64,000 nucleotides of DNA from Sphingomonas changnyeongensis (lineage in GTDB: Bacteria; Pseudomonadota; Alphaproteobacteria; Sphingomonadales; Sphingomonadaceae). The notes under the pieces are model-generated. The model did not search any database, was not told the origin of the DNA, and was given only the letters and a program-made list of their open reading frames with translations. The position numbers and the translations under genes were made by a program. Below are positions 50,337-59,628 of this stretch, in pieces. Positions within the stretch are counted from its first letter, which is position 1; every line of letters starts with the position of its first letter. The DNA lies in the NCBI RefSeq assembly GCF_009913435.1, contig NZ_CP047895.1, forward strand, positions 566,501 through 630,500, given 5' to 3'.

Positions 50337-51080
50337 ATGGCCGGCCATTCCAAATTCAAGAACATCATGCACCGCAAGGGCGCGCAGGACAAAAAGCGCT
50401 CGGCGATGTTTTCCAAGCTCAGCCGCGAAATCACCGTCGCGGCCAAGATGGGCCTGCCCGACCCGGACATGAACCCGCGGCTGCGCGCGGCGATCAACGC
50501 CGCCAAGGCGCAGTCGATGCCCAAGGACAATATTCAGCGGGCGATCGACAAGGCGTCGAAGGGCGAAGGCGAGAATTATGAAGAAGTCCGCTATGAGGGC
50601 TTCGGTCCCGGCGGCGTCGCGCTGATCGTCGAGGCGCTGACCGACAACCGCAACCGCACCGCGACCAATGTCCGCACCGCCATCACCAAGAATGGCGGCA
50701 ATATGGGCGCGTCGGGTTCGGTCAGCCACGGGTTCGAACGGCTGGGGCTGATCGAATATCCGGGCCATGTCGGCGACGAGGACAAGGTGCTGGAAGCCGC
50801 GATCGAGGCCGGTGCCGACGATGTCGAGAGCGATGGCGACAGCCATGCGGTGTGGACCAGCGTCGATTCGCTGCACGAGGTCGCCCGCGCGCTCGAACAG
50901 ACGCTGGGCGCGGCCGACGGGGTGAAGCTCGCCTGGCGGCCCAACATGCGCGCCGAAGTGGGCGAGGACGATGCCCGGCTGCTGCTCAAGCTCATCGACG
51001 CGCTCGACGATGACGATGACGTCCAGACCGTGTGGGGCAATTACGACATCCCCGACGCGGTGATGGAGCGGCTGGGCTGA
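50337..51080 (+). CDS. YebC/PmpR-family transcriptional/translational regulator
   Basis: The 247-residue protein starts [20 protein letters not shown], the invariant family N-terminus. It ends in [20 protein letters not shown]. YebC members act as DNA-binding regulators and have also been linked to translation of proline-rich motifs. Located upstream of ruvC, the conserved yebC-ruvCAB order. Confidence 0.95.
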   Translation: MAGHSKFKNIMHRKGAQDKKRSAMFSKLSREITVAAKMGLPDPDMNPRLRAAINAAKAQSMPKDNIQRAIDKASKGEGENYEEVRYEGFGPGGVALIVEALTDNRNRTATNVRTAITKNGGNMGASGSVSHGFERLGLIEYPGHVGDEDKVLEAAIEAGADDVESDGDSHAVWTSVDSLHEVARALEQTLGAADGVKLAWRPNMRAEVGEDDARLLLKLIDALDDDDDVQTVWGNYDIPDAVMERLG

Positions 51081-51105
51081 ACCGGCACCGCCAGCCTGGC
51101 CGGCG

Positions 51106-51582
51106 ATGATCATCATCGGCCTTGATCCGGGGCTGACGGCGACCGGCTGGGGCGTGATCGCCAAGGCCGGCAGCCGCCTGTCGCATGTCGCGAACGGGCA
51201 GGTGCGCACCGATGCCGCGCTGCCGCTGCCCGACCGGCTCGCCGCGCTCGATGCCGCGCTGGCCGAGGTGATCGCCCGCCACCGGCCCGATGCCGGCGCG
51301 GTCGAGGAGGTGTTCGTCAACGTCAATCCGCAGTCGACGCTGAAGCTTGGCCATGCGCGCGGCGTCGCGCTGCTCGCGCTCGCCCGTGCCGGCCTGCCGG
51401 TCGCCGAATATGCGACCAAGCTGGTCAAGAAGGCGCTGGTCGGCACCGGCGGCGCGGACAAGAAGCAGATTCAGGCGATGCTGGGCGTGCTGCTGCCCGG
51501 CGTCAGGCTGGCCGGGCCGGACGCCGCCGATGCGCTGGCGGTGGCGATCACCCACGCCCATCTGCTCGGCAGCCATCGTTGA
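51106..51582 (+). CDS. ruvC: Holliday-junction resolvase RuvC
   Basis: The 158-residue nuclease carries the catalytic acidic residues in [16 protein letters not shown] (Asp7), [11 protein letters not shown] (Glu) and the C-terminal [14 protein letters not shown] (Asp pair). It resolves Holliday junctions in recombinational repair with RuvAB. The gene is 25 bp after yebC and 31 bp before ruvA. Confidence 0.96.
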   Translation: MIIIGLDPGLTATGWGVIAKAGSRLSHVANGQVRTDAALPLPDRLAALDAALAEVIARHRPDAGAVEEVFVNVNPQSTLKLGHARGVALLALARAGLPVAEYATKLVKKALVGTGGADKKQIQAMLGVLLPGVRLAGPDAADALAVAITHAHLLGSHR

Positions 51583-51613
51583 CCGCCGGGCCGCCCCCGG
51601 CCTAGAACAAAGC

Positions 51614-52228
51614 ATGATCGCAAAGCTGACCGGCCTTCTGGATGCAACCGGCCCCGACTGGGCGGTGATCGACGTTCAGGGCGTCGGCTATCTGGTCCAG
51701 TGCAGCGCACGCACGCGCGACCGGCTGGGCGGCGAAGGCGCGCGCGTCACCATCCACACCGAAATGCAGGTCAGCGACAGCGACATGCGCCTGATCGGCT
51801 TTGCCAGCGCCGAGGAACGCCACTGGTTCCGCCTGCTGACCGCGGTTCAGGGCGTGGGCAGCAAGGTCGCGCTCGCCATCCTGTCGGCGCTGTCGGCCGA
51901 GGAACTGGCCCGCGCCTGCGCGGCGGGCGACCAGGCGATGGTCGCGCGCGCCAATGGCGTCGGCCCCCGGCTGGCGACGCGCATCGTCAACGAGCTGAAG
52001 GACAAGGCCGGAGCCATGGGCATCACCGGCATTCCCGGCACCGCGCTGGCTGACGGCATGACGTCACCCCCGGCAGGGGCTGCAGCCGATGCCGTCTCGG
52101 CGCTGCAGAATCTGGGCTTCAAACCGGCGGTCGCCGCCAGCGCGGTGGCGCGCGCGGCCGACGAGCTGGGCGCCGATGCCGGGCTTGACGCGCTGGTGCG
52201 CACCGCGCTGCGGCTGGCGACCGCATGA
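51614..52228 (+). CDS. ruvA: Holliday-junction branch migration protein RuvA
   Basis: The 204-residue protein starts [20 protein letters not shown], the RuvA OB fold. Two helix-hairpin-helix motifs follow ([32 protein letters not shown]), then a C-terminal RuvB-binding domain from about residue 150. A tetramer binds the four-way junction. Overlaps ruvB by ATGA. Confidence 0.96.
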   Translation: MIAKLTGLLDATGPDWAVIDVQGVGYLVQCSARTRDRLGGEGARVTIHTEMQVSDSDMRLIGFASAEERHWFRLLTAVQGVGSKVALAILSALSAEELARACAAGDQAMVARANGVGPRLATRIVNELKDKAGAMGITGIPGTALADGMTSPPAGAAADAVSALQNLGFKPAVAASAVARAADELGADAGLDALVRTALRLATA

Positions 52229-53241
52229 CCGCGCCGCTGCTGTCGCCCGCCCGGCAGGACGATGATCCCGATGCCGCACTCAGGCCCAAGACGCTTGAGG
52301 AGTTTGTCGGCCAGGAAGCGGCGCGCGCCAATCTGCGCGTGTTCATCGACAGCGCCCGGCTGCGCGGCGAGGCGCTCGACCATGTGCTGTTCTTCGGCCC
52401 GCCGGGCCTTGGCAAGACGACGCTCGCCCAGATCATGGCGCGCGAAATGGGGGTCAGCTTTCGCGCCACATCGGGGCCGGTGATCGCCAAGGCCGGCGAC
52501 CTGGCGGCGCTGCTGACCAACCTTGAAGCGGGCGATGTGCTGTTCATCGACGAGATTCACCGGCTGAACCCGGCGGTCGAGGAGGTGCTCTATCCGGCGA
52601 TGGAGGATCGCGCGCTCGACCTGATGATCGGCGAGGGGCCGTCGGCGCGGTCGGTGCGGATCGATCTGCCGCCGTTCACGCTGGTCGGCGCGACGACGCG
52701 GCAGGGGCTGCTCGCCACGCCGCTGCGCGACCGGTTCGGCATTCCGGTCCGGCTCAATTTCTACACGGTGGCCGAGCTGGAACGGGTGGTGACGCGCGGG
52801 GCACGGCTGCTCGGCATGGGCATCGATCCCGATGGCGCGAGCGAGATCGCACGGCGCGCGCGCGGCACGCCGCGGGTCGCGGGGCGGCTGCTGCGCCGGG
52901 TGCGCGACTTTGCCCAGGTGGCCGGGGCAAGCGTGGTCACGCGCGCGATCGCCGATGCCGCGCTCACCCGGCTGGAGGTCGATTCGCTCGGCCTCGACGC
53001 GATGGACCGCCGCTATCTGACGATGATCGCCGACATTTATCGCGGCGGCCCGGTGGGCGTGGAAACGCTCGCCGCCGGCCTGTCGGAACCGCGCGACACG
53101 ATCGAGGATGTGATCGAACCCTATCTGATCCAGCTCGGCCTCGTCGCCCGCACGGCGCGCGGGCGCTGCCTGAACGGGCCGGGCTGGACGCATCTGGGGC
53201 TTGAGGTGCCGGGCGGCGATCCGGGCGGGCTGTTCGACTGA
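52225..53241 (+). CDS. ruvB: Holliday-junction branch migration helicase RuvB
   Basis: The 338-residue AAA+ motor has Walker [16 protein letters not shown], Walker [13 protein letters not shown], sensor [19 protein letters not shown] and the arginine-rich sensor II region [20 protein letters not shown]. It drives branch migration with RuvA. The C-terminal winged helix ends the protein. Overlaps ruvA; followed 71 bp later by ybgC. Confidence 0.97.
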   Translation: MTAPLLSPARQDDDPDAALRPKTLEEFVGQEAARANLRVFIDSARLRGEALDHVLFFGPPGLGKTTLAQIMAREMGVSFRATSGPVIAKAGDLAALLTNLEAGDVLFIDEIHRLNPAVEEVLYPAMEDRALDLMIGEGPSARSVRIDLPPFTLVGATTRQGLLATPLRDRFGIPVRLNFYTVAELERVVTRGARLLGMGIDPDGASEIARRARGTPRVAGRLLRRVRDFAQVAGASVVTRAIADAALTRLEVDSLGLDAMDRRYLTMIADIYRGGPVGVETLAAGLSEPRDTIEDVIEPYLIQLGLVARTARGRCLNGPGWTHLGLEVPGGDPGGLFD

Positions 53242-53312
53242 CCGGCCCGCCCCCCAACCTGTCCCCAAAGGGGGGTTGGTCGCCCGAGTCGCAATGGGTT
53301 AAGGCGGGCGCG

Positions 53313-53762
53313 ATGGACAGCCGCGATCTTCCTGCCTCGGGCCGCTTTGTCGGGCGCACGCACCGGTTCCCGGTGCGCGTCTATTTCGAGGACACCGACC
53401 TGTCGGGCATCGTCTATCACGCCAATTATCTGCGCTACATGGAACGGGCGCGGTCGGACATGCTGCGCGTTGCCGGGATCGACCAGCGCGCCACGCATGA
53501 GGCGGGCGACGGCGTCTATGCGGTCGCCGACCTCAGGATCCGCTATCGCCGCCCGGCGCGGCTCGACGACGATCTGCTGGTCGTGACCCGGCTGACCCGG
53601 ATCACGGCACCTGCCGTTCATATTCATCAGACAGTCATGCGCGGCGACGAAATGCTGACCGAGGCAGAGGTGCTGGCGGCGTTCGTCAGCCCCGAGGGGC
53701 GGCCCCGGCGCCAGCCCCGCGCCTGGATCGACCGGTTCGCCGAATTGTTGGAGGAAGCCTGA
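53313..53762 (+). CDS. ybgC: Tol-Pal system-associated acyl-CoA thioesterase
   Basis: The 149-residue hot-dog protein has FPVRVYFEDTDLSGIVYHAN followed by YLRYMERARSDML, the YbgC subgroup with the catalytic Asp in FEDTD. It hydrolyses short-chain acyl-CoA or acts on phospholipid metabolism. It begins the conserved ybgC-tolQRAB-pal operon and abuts tolQ by 2 bp. Confidence 0.93.
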   Translation: MDSRDLPASGRFVGRTHRFPVRVYFEDTDLSGIVYHANYLRYMERARSDMLRVAGIDQRATHEAGDGVYAVADLRIRYRRPARLDDDLLVVTRLTRITAPAVHIHQTVMRGDEMLTEAEVLAAFVSPEGRPRRQPRAWIDRFAELLEEA

Positions 53763-53764
53763 CC

Positions 53765-54460
53765 TTGGACCCGACCCTGTTGCCCGGCGATCCCGCCAGC
53801 CTGTCGCCCATCGCCCTGTTCCAGCAGGCCGATCTGGTCGTGAAGGCGGTGATGATCGGCCTGCTCGCCGCGAGCATCTGGAGCTGGGCGATCATCCTTG
53901 CCGCCGGTGCGAAGCTGCGCCGCGCGGGCGGCGAAAGCGACCGGCTAGAGCGGGAGTTCTGGAAAGCCCAGGACATTGACCGGTTTTTCGACCGGCACGG
54001 CGAGGCCGAAATCCCCGCCGCCCGCATCCTGGCCGCCGGCATCCGCGAATGGCGGCGCTCGACCGCCGGCCCGGTGATCGACCGCGAGGGCGTGCGCGCC
54101 CGGCTGGCGACGCTGATGAACAGCGCCTGCGCGGCCGAAATCGACCGGCTGTCGGCGCGCCTGAACGTGCTGGCGACCATCGGCAGCGTCGCGCCCTTTG
54201 TCGGCCTGTTCGGAACGGTGTGGGGCATCATGCGCAGCTTCACCGCCATCGCATCGGCGCAGAATACCAGCCTTGCCGTCGTCGCACCCGGCATTGCCGA
54301 GGCGCTGTTTGCGACCGCGATCGGTCTGTTCGCGGCCATCCCCGCGGTCATCGCCTATAACCGGCTGAGCCACGGCATCGACCGGCTGGAGGCGCGGCTG
54401 CTGCGCTTTGCCGATGCCTTCCACGCCACCCTGTCGCGCGAACTGGACGCCGACCGCTGA
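53765..54460 (+). CDS. tolQ: Tol-Pal system proton channel subunit TolQ
   Basis: The 231-residue ExbB/TolQ protein has three membrane helices: AVMIGLLAASIWSWAIILAA-like near residue 25, and IGSVAPFVGLFGTVWGIMRS with ALFATAIGLFAAIPAVIAYN. It forms the motor with TolR for TolA energisation. The start is TTG at 53765; no ATG fits. Overlaps tolR by one base. Confidence 0.94.
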   Translation: MDPTLLPGDPASLSPIALFQQADLVVKAVMIGLLAASIWSWAIILAAGAKLRRAGGESDRLEREFWKAQDIDRFFDRHGEAEIPAARILAAGIREWRRSTAGPVIDREGVRARLATLMNSACAAEIDRLSARLNVLATIGSVAPFVGLFGTVWGIMRSFTAIASAQNTSLAVVAPGIAEALFATAIGLFAAIPAVIAYNRLSHGIDRLEARLLRFADAFHATLSRELDADR

Positions 54461-54888
54461 TGGGGGCGCAGCTTCCCTCGGGCCGGCGGGGGCGCGGGCG
54501 CGCGCCGATGGCCGACATCAACGTCACGCCGCTCGTCGATGTGATGCTGGTGCTGCTGATCATCTTCATGGTGACGGCGCCGCTGCTGACCACCGGGGTG
54601 CCCGTCGACCTGCCCGAAAGCCGCGCCGGCGCGCTCGACCAGCCCGACGAGCCGGTGGTGATTGCCATCGCCGCCGACGGCGTCATCGCGATCGGCGAGG
54701 ATCCGGTGACCGCCGACGATCTGCCCGACCGGCTGCGCGCGATTGCCGGGCGGGGGGAAAAGCCGCAAATCCATCTGCGCGCCGACCGCACGCTCGATTA
54801 CGGGCGGGTGATGCGCGTGCTGGGCGAACTCAACCGGGCGGGGCTCAACAAGGTGGCGCTGGTCAGCACCGGCGAGGAGCGGCGCTGA
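54460..54888 (+). CDS. tolR: Tol-Pal system subunit TolR
   Basis: The 142-residue ExbD/TolR protein has MADINVTPLVDVMLVLLIIF, with the functional Asp in the single membrane helix, followed by the periplasmic domain VAIAADGVIAIGEDPVTADD-like. It assembles with TolQ. Overlaps tolQ (TGATG) and precedes tolA by 1 bp. Confidence 0.95.
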   Translation: MGAQLPSGRRGRGRAPMADINVTPLVDVMLVLLIIFMVTAPLLTTGVPVDLPESRAGALDQPDEPVVIAIAADGVIAIGEDPVTADDLPDRLRAIAGRGEKPQIHLRADRTLDYGRVMRVLGELNRAGLNKVALVSTGEERR

Positions 54889-54889
54889 C

Positions 54890-55666
54890 ATGGACCGGGC
54901 CGAGCGGCTGGGGCTGGGAATCGCGGCGGGCGGCCATGTGCTCGCGATCGGCCTGCTGTCGATCGGCTTTTTCGCCGCCCCGCTGCCGCTGACCGCCGAC
55001 CGGCCGCCGGTCGAAGTCCAGTTCGTCGAGGATGTCGGGCTGGAGGCCGCGACGCCCGATCCTGCAAAGACACAGCCGGCGACGAGCATCGCACCCGAAC
55101 TCGGTCAGCCCGAACCGGCAGCCGAACCCGTCGCCGCCCCCGCGCCCCGGCCCGATGCACCCGCGCCGCGCCCGCGCGCTGCCGACAAGCCGGCCCCGGC
55201 CAAAGCCGCGACCGAAACTGCCAAGCCGCCGCGCAAGCCCGCCGAGGCCAGCGCAGCAGCACCACCCAAAGGCGCGCGGCTCGGCCCCGATTTTCTGAAG
55301 GGCATTGCCGAAAAGGCATCGGCCAGCCGCAGCACCGCAACCGACGCGCCCATCGGCCCGAAGGAACAGGGCGCGCTGGCCGCGGAGCTGATCCGCCAGC
55401 TCAAGCCGCACTGGAAGCCGCCAAGCGGTGCCGATGTCGACCGGCTGCGGGTGACGATCGTCGCCAACCTGTCGGAAGACGGCGCGATCGTCGGCGAACT
55501 GCGCGTGATCGGCCCGAGCGGCGTGACGGCAAGCAACCGTGCCCAGGCCGATGTGTTTGTCGAACGGGCGCTGGCGGCGGTCAGACGGGCGGCCCCCTAT
55601 CGGCTGCCGAAACAATATTATGCGGCGTGGCGGGTGATCCGGCCGCAGCTTTACGAAGGGCTGTGA
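54890..55666 (+). CDS. tolA: TolA-type energy transducer
   Basis: The 258-residue protein has one N-terminal membrane helix (LGIAAGGHVLAIGLLSIGFF). A long Ala/Pro/Lys-rich periplasmic stretch (about 55-140) is typical of TolA domain II. The C-terminal domain (ELIRQLKPHWKPPSGADVDR ... RAAPYRLPKQYY) is TolA/TonB-like. It links the inner-membrane motor to TolB-Pal. The call rests on position plus architecture. Confidence 0.88.
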   Translation: MDRAERLGLGIAAGGHVLAIGLLSIGFFAAPLPLTADRPPVEVQFVEDVGLEAATPDPAKTQPATSIAPELGQPEPAAEPVAAPAPRPDAPAPRPRAADKPAPAKAATETAKPPRKPAEASAAAPPKGARLGPDFLKGIAEKASASRSTATDAPIGPKEQGALAAELIRQLKPHWKPPSGADVDRLRVTIVANLSEDGAIVGELRVIGPSGVTASNRAQADVFVERALAAVRRAAPYRLPKQYYAAWRVIRPQLYEGL

Positions 55667-55712
55667 CCGCCGCGCGGGACGGATGGAAGGACAGGACAGG
55701 GTGGTGGCAGGG

Positions 55713-57070
55713 ATGAACAGGATGGTCCGGCTGGCGGCGGTGCTGACAGCGCTTGGCGCAGGTGCCGCGGCAGCGCAGACCGCAGGCGGCGCGGCGGACA
55801 CCGCGCCGCCCGCGGGCCTGAGCGTCGATGTGACGGCGGCGAGCGGCGATGATCTGAAGATCGCCGTGCCCGCGCTCGCGACGCCCGCCGCGCAGCAGAC
55901 CGAGGCGGGGGCGACCGACACGCTCGGGCGGCAGATCGCCGATGTGATCGCGACCGATCTGCGCGGATCGGGGCTGTTCGTGCCGGTGGGGCCGGGCGGG
56001 CTGCCGACGCCCGATTTCGGCCAGATCAACGCCCCAGGCTATGGCGTGTGGCGCGGCATGGGGCCGAGGCGCTGGTCCAGGGCTATGTCCGCGCCGATCA
56101 GGGGCAGCTGACCATCGGCTGCTATCTCTATGACGTGACGCTGCAGACCGAGCTGAAGCGCGCCGGCTTTGTCGTCGCGCCGCGCGACTGGCGGCGCGCC
56201 GCGCACAAATGCGCCGACATGGTCTATTCGCGCCTGTCGGGCGAAAGCCCGTTCTTCGACAGCCGCATCGCCTATATCGCCGAAACCGGGCCGAAGGATG
56301 CGCGCGTCAAGCGGCTGGCGATCATGGATTCGGACGGGGCCAATCACCGGTTCCTGACCAATGGCCAGAATCTGGTCCTCACCCCGCGTTTCTCGCCCGA
56401 TTACAAGTCGATCGTCTATGTCAGCTATCAGGGGCGGCGGCCGCGAATCTATGTCTATGATGTCGGCACCGGCGGCCAGCGGCTGGTGCTCGACACCGCC
56501 AACCAGATCATCGCACCGCGTTTCTCGCCCGACGGGCGGACATTGCTGTTCTCGATGAGCGTCGGCGGCAACACCGACATCTACAAGATGCCCGCGACCG
56601 GCGGCACGCCCGTGCGGCTGACGACGTCGCCGGCGATCGACGTTGGCGGCAGCTTTTCCCCCGACGGCAGCCGGATCGTGTTCGAGAGCGACCGGTCGGG
56701 CAAGCAGCAGCTTTACGTGATGAACGCCGACGGATCGGACCAGCGCCGGATCAGCTTTGGCGGCGGTGCCTATGCGACCCCGGAATGGAGCCCGCGCGGC
56801 GACCTGATCGCCTATACGCGGATCGCCGGCGGCTTCCGCATTGGCGTCATGGCGCCTTCGGGCGGCAATGAGCGGCTGCTGACCGATGACTGGCAGGATG
56901 AAGCGCCGACCTGGTCGCCCAATGGCCGGGTGATCCAGTTTTTCCGCACCAGCCCCGGCCGGTCGGGCCGCTCGACGGTGTGGCAGGTCGATCTGACCGG
57001 CCGCAACCTGCGCCGGATCCCGACTCCGGTCGACGGCTCCGATCCCACCTGGGGGCCGTTGCTCCCCTGA
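55713..57070 (+). CDS. tolB: Tol-Pal system beta-propeller TolB (frameshifted in this sequence)
   Basis: The first frame has a signal peptide (MVRLAAVLTALGAGAAAAQ) and the N-terminal domain (LRGSGLFVPVGPGGLPTP ... GYGVWRGMG). The second frame starts AEALVQGYVRADQGQLTIG and contains the propeller repeats TPRFSPDYKSIVYVSY, APRFSPDGRTLLFSMS and SFSPDGSRIVFES. A missing G in the run 56060-56063 joins them into 452 residues, the normal TolB length. TolB binds Pal and TolA in the periplasm. The start at 55713 has AGGG upstream; 55683 is possible. Confidence 0.9.
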
Positions 57071-57100
57071 CGCCCCTGTTTGCCAAAAAGGAGAACCCAG

Positions 57101-57610
57101 ATGATCCGCCTTTCCCCCGCCCTTTTGGCCTCGGCCGCGCTGATCGCGCTTGCGGGCTGCGCCAAGACGCCCAAGGCCGAAGACCTGCCGCCGCCGCCGG
57201 TTGAACAGAGCCAGGCGGCGACGCCGACGCCCGATGCCGGCCCGCAGCCGGGCAGCCAGGAGCATTTCCGCGCCGCCGTGCAGTCGGACCGCATCTATTT
57301 CGACACCGACCAGTCGGATGTCGACGCGACCGACCGGGCGGTGCTCGACAGCCAGGCCGCCTATCTGCGCCAATATCCGCAGGTGCGCGTGACCATCGAG
57401 GGCCATGCCGATGAACGCGGCACCCGCGAATATAATCTCGCGCTGGGCGAACGCCGGGCGAATGCGGCGAAGAATTATCTCGCCTCGCTCGGCATCGATG
57501 CGGCGCGGATCAGCGTGCTCAGCTATGGCAAGGAACGCCCCGAAGCGACCGGATCGGACGAGGCCGCCTGGGCGCAGAACCGCCGCGCCGTCACCGTGAC
57601 GGTCCAGTAA
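57101..57610 (+). CDS. pal: Peptidoglycan-associated lipoprotein Pal
   Basis: The 169-residue lipoprotein has signal LLASAALIALAGC and the OmpA-like peptidoglycan-binding domain IYFDTDQSDVDATDRAVLDS ... EGHADERGTREYNLALGERR, with Asp and Arg that contact the diaminopimelate. It tethers the outer membrane to the wall through TolB. AAAAAGGAGAA precedes the ATG. Last gene of the tol operon. Confidence 0.96.
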   Translation: MIRLSPALLASAALIALAGCAKTPKAEDLPPPPVEQSQAATPTPDAGPQPGSQEHFRAAVQSDRIYFDTDQSDVDATDRAVLDSQAAYLRQYPQVRVTIEGHADERGTREYNLALGERRANAAKNYLASLGIDAARISVLSYGKERPEATGSDEAAWAQNRRAVTVTVQ

Positions 57611-57634
57611 CGACGGGTCCCCGGATCAGCTTGC

Positions 57635-57680
57635 GCCTCCCGGAAAATGATATTAATATGATATCATATTTTCGGGAGGC
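57635..57680. promoter_or_regulatory. AT-rich nested palindrome containing the SPFH ribosome site
   Basis: Outer arms GCCTCCCG (57635-57642) and CGGGAGGC (57673-57680) enclose ATATTAATAT and ATGATATCAT, two perfect 10-bp palindromes. The right arm is itself the GGGAGG ribosome site, 4 nt before the ATG at 57684. It is an extreme AT island. It could be an operator for the RHH protein encoded two genes down, or an RNA hairpin that hides the ribosome site. Confidence 0.6.
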
Positions 57681-57683
57681 ACC

Positions 57684-58565
57684 ATGACTAGCGAGACACC
57701 CCATCAGGCGCTGAACGTCAGCCGCGAACGCTCGACCCAGGCGGTCAATGGCTATGTGATGCTGTTGCTGCTGCTTGGCGCGGTCGGCGTCATCGGGCTG
57801 GCGGCGGCGACGCAGAACGGCCCGCTGCTGGTCGCGGCGGCCATCGCGCTGCTGGTCATCACGCCGGGCTTTTACATGCTGCAGCCCAATCAGGCGGCGG
57901 CGATCATCCTGTTCGGGGCCTATCTGGGCACCGATCGCGGCACCGGCCTGCGCTGGACCTGGCCGTGGCTGGTCCGCAAAAAAGTGTCGGTGCGCGCCAA
58001 TAACCTGGTCAGCGAGATCCTGAAGGTCAACGATCTGCGCGGCAACCCGATCGAGATCGCCGCACAGGTGGTGTGGCGGGTCACCGACACCGCCCAGGCG
58101 CTGTTCGACGTCGATGATTACAAGGCGTTTGCCGATGTGCAGATCGAGGCCGGGGTGCGCGCCATCGGATCGCGCTATCCCTATGACGATTTCACCCATG
58201 CCGAGGTCACGCTGCGCGGCAATCATGACGAGGTGGGCGAGGAACTGCGCCAGGAGCTGATGAAGCGGCTGGCGACCGCAGGCATCGCGGTCGATGAATG
58301 CGGCTTCACCCATCTGGCCTATGCGCCCGAAATCGCCGGGGCGATGCTGCGCCGGCAACAGGCCCAGGCGGTCGTCGCCGCGCGCCAGACGCTGGTCGAA
58401 GGGGCGGTCGGCATGGTCGAAATGGCGCTCGAGCTGCTGTCGCAGAAGAATGTCGTCGAACTGGACGATGAACGCCGCGCGGCGATGGTGTCGAACCTGA
58501 TGGTCGTGCTGTGCGGCGAACGCGACACCCAGCCGGTCGTCAACACCGGCACCTTGTATCAGTGA
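57684..58565 (+). CDS. SPFH (band 7/stomatin-like) domain membrane protein
   Basis: The 293-residue protein has two N-terminal membrane segments ([37 protein letters not shown]), then an SPFH domain ([17 protein letters not shown] ... [18 protein letters not shown]) and coiled coil to residue about 280. SPFH proteins form membrane microdomain scaffolds. It is followed by the RHH gene. The function here is unknown. Confidence 0.88.
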   Translation: MTSETPHQALNVSRERSTQAVNGYVMLLLLLGAVGVIGLAAATQNGPLLVAAAIALLVITPGFYMLQPNQAAAIILFGAYLGTDRGTGLRWTWPWLVRKKVSVRANNLVSEILKVNDLRGNPIEIAAQVVWRVTDTAQALFDVDDYKAFADVQIEAGVRAIGSRYPYDDFTHAEVTLRGNHDEVGEELRQELMKRLATAGIAVDECGFTHLAYAPEIAGAMLRRQQAQAVVAARQTLVEGAVGMVEMALELLSQKNVVELDDERRAAMVSNLMVVLCGERDTQPVVNTGTLYQ

Positions 58566-58567
58566 CG

Positions 58568-58786
58568 ATGGCGGCACCGCCCGCCGATTCCCCACCGCCG
58601 GGGCGCAAGCCCTTTGCGCTGCGTCTCGATCCGGCCCTGCACGCCGCGATCGAGCGCTGCGCGGCGGCGGAACTGCGCTCGGTCAATGCCGAGATCGAGG
58701 CGCTGCTGCGCGAGGCGCTGGCGCGGCGCGGTATCCAGGTCGCTGCGCCGGCACCGGCCCGGCGCGGCCGACCGCCACGCGGCTGA
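58568..58786 (+). CDS. Arc/MetJ-type ribbon-helix-helix protein
   Basis: The 72-residue protein has the RHH pattern KPFALRLDPALHAAIERCAA, then AELRSVNAEIEALLREALA, with a basic Pro/Arg tail (PARRGRPPRG). Such proteins dimerise through a beta ribbon and bind DNA; many are antitoxin-like or autoregulators. It starts 2 bp after the SPFH stop. The AT-rich palindrome upstream of the SPFH gene is the obvious candidate target. No toxin gene is adjacent. Confidence 0.8.
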   Translation: MAAPPADSPPPGRKPFALRLDPALHAAIERCAAAELRSVNAEIEALLREALARRGIQVAAPAPARRGRPPRG

Positions 58787-58792
58787 ACACGG

Positions 58793-59008
58793 TCAGGCCG
58801 GCGCGCGGTCGCCGATCTGCCGGGCTTCCTCGACCAGCATCACCGGCACGCCGCCGCGCACCGGATAGGCAAGGCCGGCGGCATCGGAAATCAGCTCCCC
58901 GGCCGCCGCGTCATAGCGCAGCGGCGTGCGGGTGAGCGGACAGACCAGCACGGCAAGCAGCCGGGGGTCGAGCGCGGCGGGCGCAGGCGAGTCGTCGGCC
59001 CCGCTCAT
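58793..59008 (-). CDS. Trm112 family protein
   Basis: The 71-residue protein has the Trm112 pattern [21 protein letters not shown] followed by [20 protein letters not shown]. Bacterial members (YcaR-like) lack full zinc sites and may serve as small methyltransferase partners. Overlaps the Lon-N gene by ATGA in a three-gene minus-strand unit. Confidence 0.85.
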   Translation of the reverse strand: MSGADDSPAPAALDPRLLAVLVCPLTRTPLRYDAAAGELISDAAGLAYPVRGGVPVMLVEEARQIGDRAPA

Positions 59009-59628
59009 TGAAGCGTCACCGGATCGTCGCGCTCGCCGCCATGCCGGCCGAAAAACTGCATCAGCTGGATGATCAGCTCGGCCCGGTCGGCAAGGTCAGG
59101 TGCCTCGAGCAGCGCCTGTTTGGCGGCGGTGTCGAACGGCGCGATCTGGGCGATGCCATTGACCAGCGATTCGTCGTCGAGCCGGCTGACCGCGTTCCAG
59201 TCGACCGCATAGCCCTGCGCCTCGGCGAAGCGGCGCGATTCGGTCTCCAGCGCCGCGCGCTGCGCCAGCGGCAGCGGATCTTCGGGCGCATCGTCGATCA
59301 GCTGCGCCTCGACCTGGCGGAACGGCGTCGCCACGCGCAGTTCGGACAGGATGCGGAACCGCGCCAGCCCTTCGAGGATGATGTTGTAGCGGCCATCGTC
59401 GAGCGCCTCGACATGCGCGATGCGGCCGACACAGCCGATTTCGAACAAAGGCGGCGGATCGCCGGGGCCGCGCGGCTGCACCATGCCGATGCGCCGGTCG
59501 CGCGCCATCGCATCGCTGACCAGCGCCCGGTAGCGCGGCTCGAAAATGTGCAGCGGCAGCTGCATGCGCGGAAACAGCAGCGCCCCGCCCAGGGGAAACA
59601 CCGACAGCCGGGTGGCGCCCTCGGCCAT
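59005..59628 (-). CDS. Lon N-terminal substrate-binding domain protein
   Basis: The 207-residue protein consists of the Lon N domain only: [20 protein letters not shown], then [20 protein letters not shown], through [14 protein letters not shown] to an alpha-helical end. No ATPase or protease domain is present. Stand-alone Lon-N proteins are presumed substrate-binding; function not settled. It overlaps the thioredoxin-TPR gene by one base (stop/start TGATG-like) and Trm112 by ATGA. Confidence 0.9.
   Translation of the reverse strand: MAEGATRLSVFPLGGALLFPRMQLPLHIFEPRYRALVSDAMARDRRIGMVQPRGPGDPPPLFEIGCVGRIAHVEALDDGRYNIILEGLARFRILSELRVATPFRQVEAQLIDDAPEDPLPLAQRAALETESRRFAEAQGYAVDWNAVSRLDDESLVNGIAQIAPFDTAAKQALLEAPDLADRAELIIQLMQFFGRHGGERDDPVTLQ

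Noticed and set aside
53242..53312. Terminator after ruvB
   Set aside because: A CCAACC...GGTTGG hairpin with a CCCC/GGGG inner stem is present but has no T-tract, so it was not called.
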